From a virus, in IMG/VR virus record IMGVR_UViG_3300033149_001889, positions 1-22,328 of that record: a DNA stretch of 22,328 nucleotides; one strand, 5' to 3'. Below are positions 21,260 to 22,328 of this stretch, piece after piece (the stretch's first letter is position 1; each line of letters opens with the position of its first letter). Under the pieces are notes generated by a model. It did no database searches. It was not told where the DNA came from and worked only from the letters and a program-made list of their open reading frames with translations. The position numbers were made by a program, and so were the translations under genes.

Positions 21260-21359
21260 TTTCGCTAAGTTGCTTTATATAATATGTTCTATCTCCTGAC
21301 GAGACACTACATACTCCATGTGTGCATTTATAAATCTCAATAACATTTTGCCTATCCAT
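21234..21359 (-). CDS. Possible small Cys-containing protein (41 aa)
   Basis: Short frame in the gap between the 79-residue gene and the second HNH gene. It encodes a 41-residue peptide with a protein-like core (IEIYKCTHGVC, then SGDRTYYIKQLSE) and two Cys (12, 17). It overlaps the next gene by 26 bases. A strong AAGGAGG lies at about 21387-21393, but it is better placed for a competing ATG at 21373. That ATG opens a 32-residue frame ending at 21275, and the two frames cannot easily both be major products. I favour the 41-residue frame on residue composition only. Confidence 0.35.
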   Translation of the reverse strand: MDRQNVIEIYKCTHGVCSVSSGDRTYYIKQLSENEERQKHL

Positions 21360-21407
21360 TTTTTTATCTTCATTTTATATTACACCTCCTTTATCTTCTT
21401 TCTCATT

Positions 21408-21647
21408 TTAGTCATTAGGAAAGTCCTCATCAACTACTGCATAACGGTTTTCATCAAACTCTGTCCAAATCTTCAAATATTCCTTTTTTCCTTCCTTAAC
21501 CAATTCAGACCTTAACCAATAACCACCATACAAGCCAACCTTTTTATCCAATAATTCGCTTAGGTCTTTGTTTTTAGCAAGACCATTGGCGATTGCTTGC
21601 ATAATTGTTAGCTTCTCTTTCTTTATCTTCTTTCTTTTGTTATTCAT
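21408..21647 (-). CDS. Hypothetical 79-residue protein
   Basis: The start ATG overlaps the stop codon of the HNH gene, so translation is probably coupled; no clear Shine-Dalgarno is visible. The protein has a Lys-rich N-terminus (residues 1-13), a short helix (MQAIANGLAKNKDLSELL, 16-33) and a C-terminal half with GGYWLRSEL, YLKIWTEFDE and an acidic tail. An internal ATG at codon 16 is a possible alternative start. I do not recognise the family. The lysine-rich start and acidic end would suit a small cytoplasmic regulatory or nucleic-acid-associated phage protein, but that is only an impression from composition. Confidence 0.6.
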   Translation of the reverse strand: MNNKRKKIKKEKLTIMQAIANGLAKNKDLSELLDKKVGLYGGYWLRSELVKEGKKEYLKIWTEFDENRYAVVDEDFPND

Positions 21648-22195
21648 ATAAAACGATACCTAAACCTTTCTTGCCGACATCTATTGCTACAATATTTCTT
21701 TCTTTTCCAATTCATAGCTTCTCGTGGGGTAGTTGGCACTTTCAATTCAAAGCCACACTGTAAGCAACTTTTTGGTTTGAATTTTGTCTGCTCAATTCTC
21801 TTGTGTCTCTTAGTTTTGCGTTTTTCAGCATTTAGGCTACGATAACACCTACTACAAAGACCATCGCCAAAATGTTTTCTCTGGGTTGTCCCGCAACCAA
21901 CACACGCCTTCTGTTTCCTTGCCCATTGGTCTATTACTCTATCTTTTGCATGATAAGTTGTGTGTTCTCCTTTTTTCATTAGTTTTAGGTTCTCAATTCT
22001 ATTATCAGCAGTATCCCCATTTATATGATGAGGGACTTCATCACTAAGCAAGTTTCTTCCCAGGTGCTTTTCCATAACCAGTCTGTGTTCTCTCATGTAA
22101 CCTGCTTTTGTGGCACTAGGATGCTCTGGACTATAAATCATAATATACCCATTGTTGTTTACTTTTTTTCTTTTGGACAGTTTGGCCATCTCCAT
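21644..22195 (-). CDS. HNH homing-type endonuclease with two zinc ribbons
   Basis: 183-residue protein. Residues 14-50 form the NGYIMIYSPEHP...REHRLVMEKHLGR module that normally precedes phage HNH nucleases. The HNH core is HHINGD (56-61), Asn65, Asn69 and His77. Two Cys4 clusters follow: C98/C101/C114/C117 and C144/C147/C169/C173. Known members of this type are free-standing homing endonucleases that cut DNA at intron-less alleles and spread within phage genomes. A good Shine-Dalgarno (AAAGGAG, 5 bases before the ATG) supports this start; an in-frame ATG at 22189 is the alternative. The 5' end overlaps the lysozyme-like fragment by 37 bases, and the stop overlaps the next ATG. No flanking group I intron core was recognised. 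Confidence 0.85.
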   Translation of the reverse strand: MEMAKLSKRKKVNNNGYIMIYSPEHPSATKAGYMREHRLVMEKHLGRNLLSDEVPHHINGDTADNRIENLKLMKKGEHTTYHAKDRVIDQWARKQKACVGCGTTQRKHFGDGLCSRCYRSLNAEKRKTKRHKRIEQTKFKPKSCLQCGFELKVPTTPREAMNWKRKKYCSNRCRQERFRYRFI

Positions 22196-22328
22196 GTTTC
22201 TCCTTTCTCAACTAACTTATGTGTACAATTCACTTGGTCTCTCCAGTTGTAAATATCGCCTTCGCAATTACTATCAAAAGTAGAAACGCCGAACTGATAA
22301 AGCCCAATATATTTTCCTGTAGGATTGA
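22159..22328 (-). CDS. Lysozyme/transglycosylase-like protein, C-terminal fragment
   Basis: An open frame enters from the right edge with no start in the window. It gives 55 complete residues before the stop at 22159-22161. The segment reads TGKYIGLYQFGVSTF, then CEGD, NWRDQV, and a Trp-containing end (ETWRWPNC). The GLYQF-type motif followed by a DxxxQ-like helix and a G-x-x-W turn is what I know from lysozyme-like and soluble lytic transglycosylase domains (GxxQF...W), so a peptidoglycan-degrading virion or lysis enzyme is the best guess. The catalytic Glu would lie upstream, outside the window. Two or three Cys suggest a secreted or disulfide-bonded form. Its last 37 bases overlap the start of the HNH gene that follows. 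The family call rests on a short motif. Confidence 0.5.
   Translation of the reverse strand, partial: NPTGKYIGLYQFGVSTFDSNCEGDIYNWRDQVNCTHKLVEKGETWRWPNCPKEKK

Noticed and set aside
21275-21373. 32-residue minus-strand frame with AAGGAGG 11 bases upstream
   Set aside because: The ribosome site is good, but the translation has weaker protein character than the overlapping 41-residue frame. Kept only as an alternative in that entry.
1-22328. CRISPR arrays and tRNA genes
   Set aside because: I saw no regularly spaced direct repeats and no cloverleaf with T-arm consensus on either strand by eye. A tRNAscan run would be more reliable.

Overview
The window is a piece of a tailed bacteriophage (or prophage) genome. 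Every supported gene lies on the minus strand, so the biological order runs from base 22328 down to base 1. The order terminase small subunit, terminase large subunit, portal, scaffold-like protein, major capsid protein, adaptor, nozzle-like tail protein and large internal virion-type proteins is that of a short-tailed (podovirus-like) virion module. The capsid protein resembles the SU10/DUF5309 type. The host cannot be named from the sequence. Base composition is AT-rich, packing is tight, and many genes join by ATGA stop/start overlaps.

Layout in transcription order. (1) 22328-19485, accessory end: the tail of a lysozyme-like gene, two HNH endonuclease genes, a broken or frameshifted HNH/IS110-C-terminal-like protein, a strongly structured non-coding stretch (20343-20563), and a run of small genes, several with Cys pairs. 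(2) 19481-16508, packaging: a ParB-domain/adenine methyltransferase fusion, terminase small and large subunits, and a small zinc-finger protein. (3) 16472-12149, head: portal, two small proteins, a Pro-rich coiled-coil scaffold candidate, and the major capsid protein followed by a clear intrinsic terminator. (4) 12025-5866, an insert in the virion module: one unknown gene, then a sugar cassette of four glycosyltransferase-type genes, a nucleotide-sugar epimerase and a tiny membrane protein. (5) 5844-1, tail: adaptor, nozzle, a Gly-rich coiled-coil protein and a very large protein that runs off the window.

The most notable signals are these. A repeated promoter-like box (TTG[C/A]AAACC, then 14-15 bases, then a -10-like xAxxAT) stands before the portal, capsid, adaptor and both internal-protein genes. 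In four of the five cases the -10 is only 5-6 bases from the ATG and no Shine-Dalgarno is visible, which suggests leaderless late mRNAs. Two further perfect TATAAT boxes sit at the same distance before the scaffold and the post-capsid gene. A GT4 glycosyltransferase is split exactly between its two Rossmann halves by a 47-residue membrane ORF. The HNH/IS110-like protein appears split by a +1 frameshift at an A6 run. Just after it lie two long exact inverted repeats in A-B-A'-B' (pseudoknot) order, followed by an 11-bp long-range stem.
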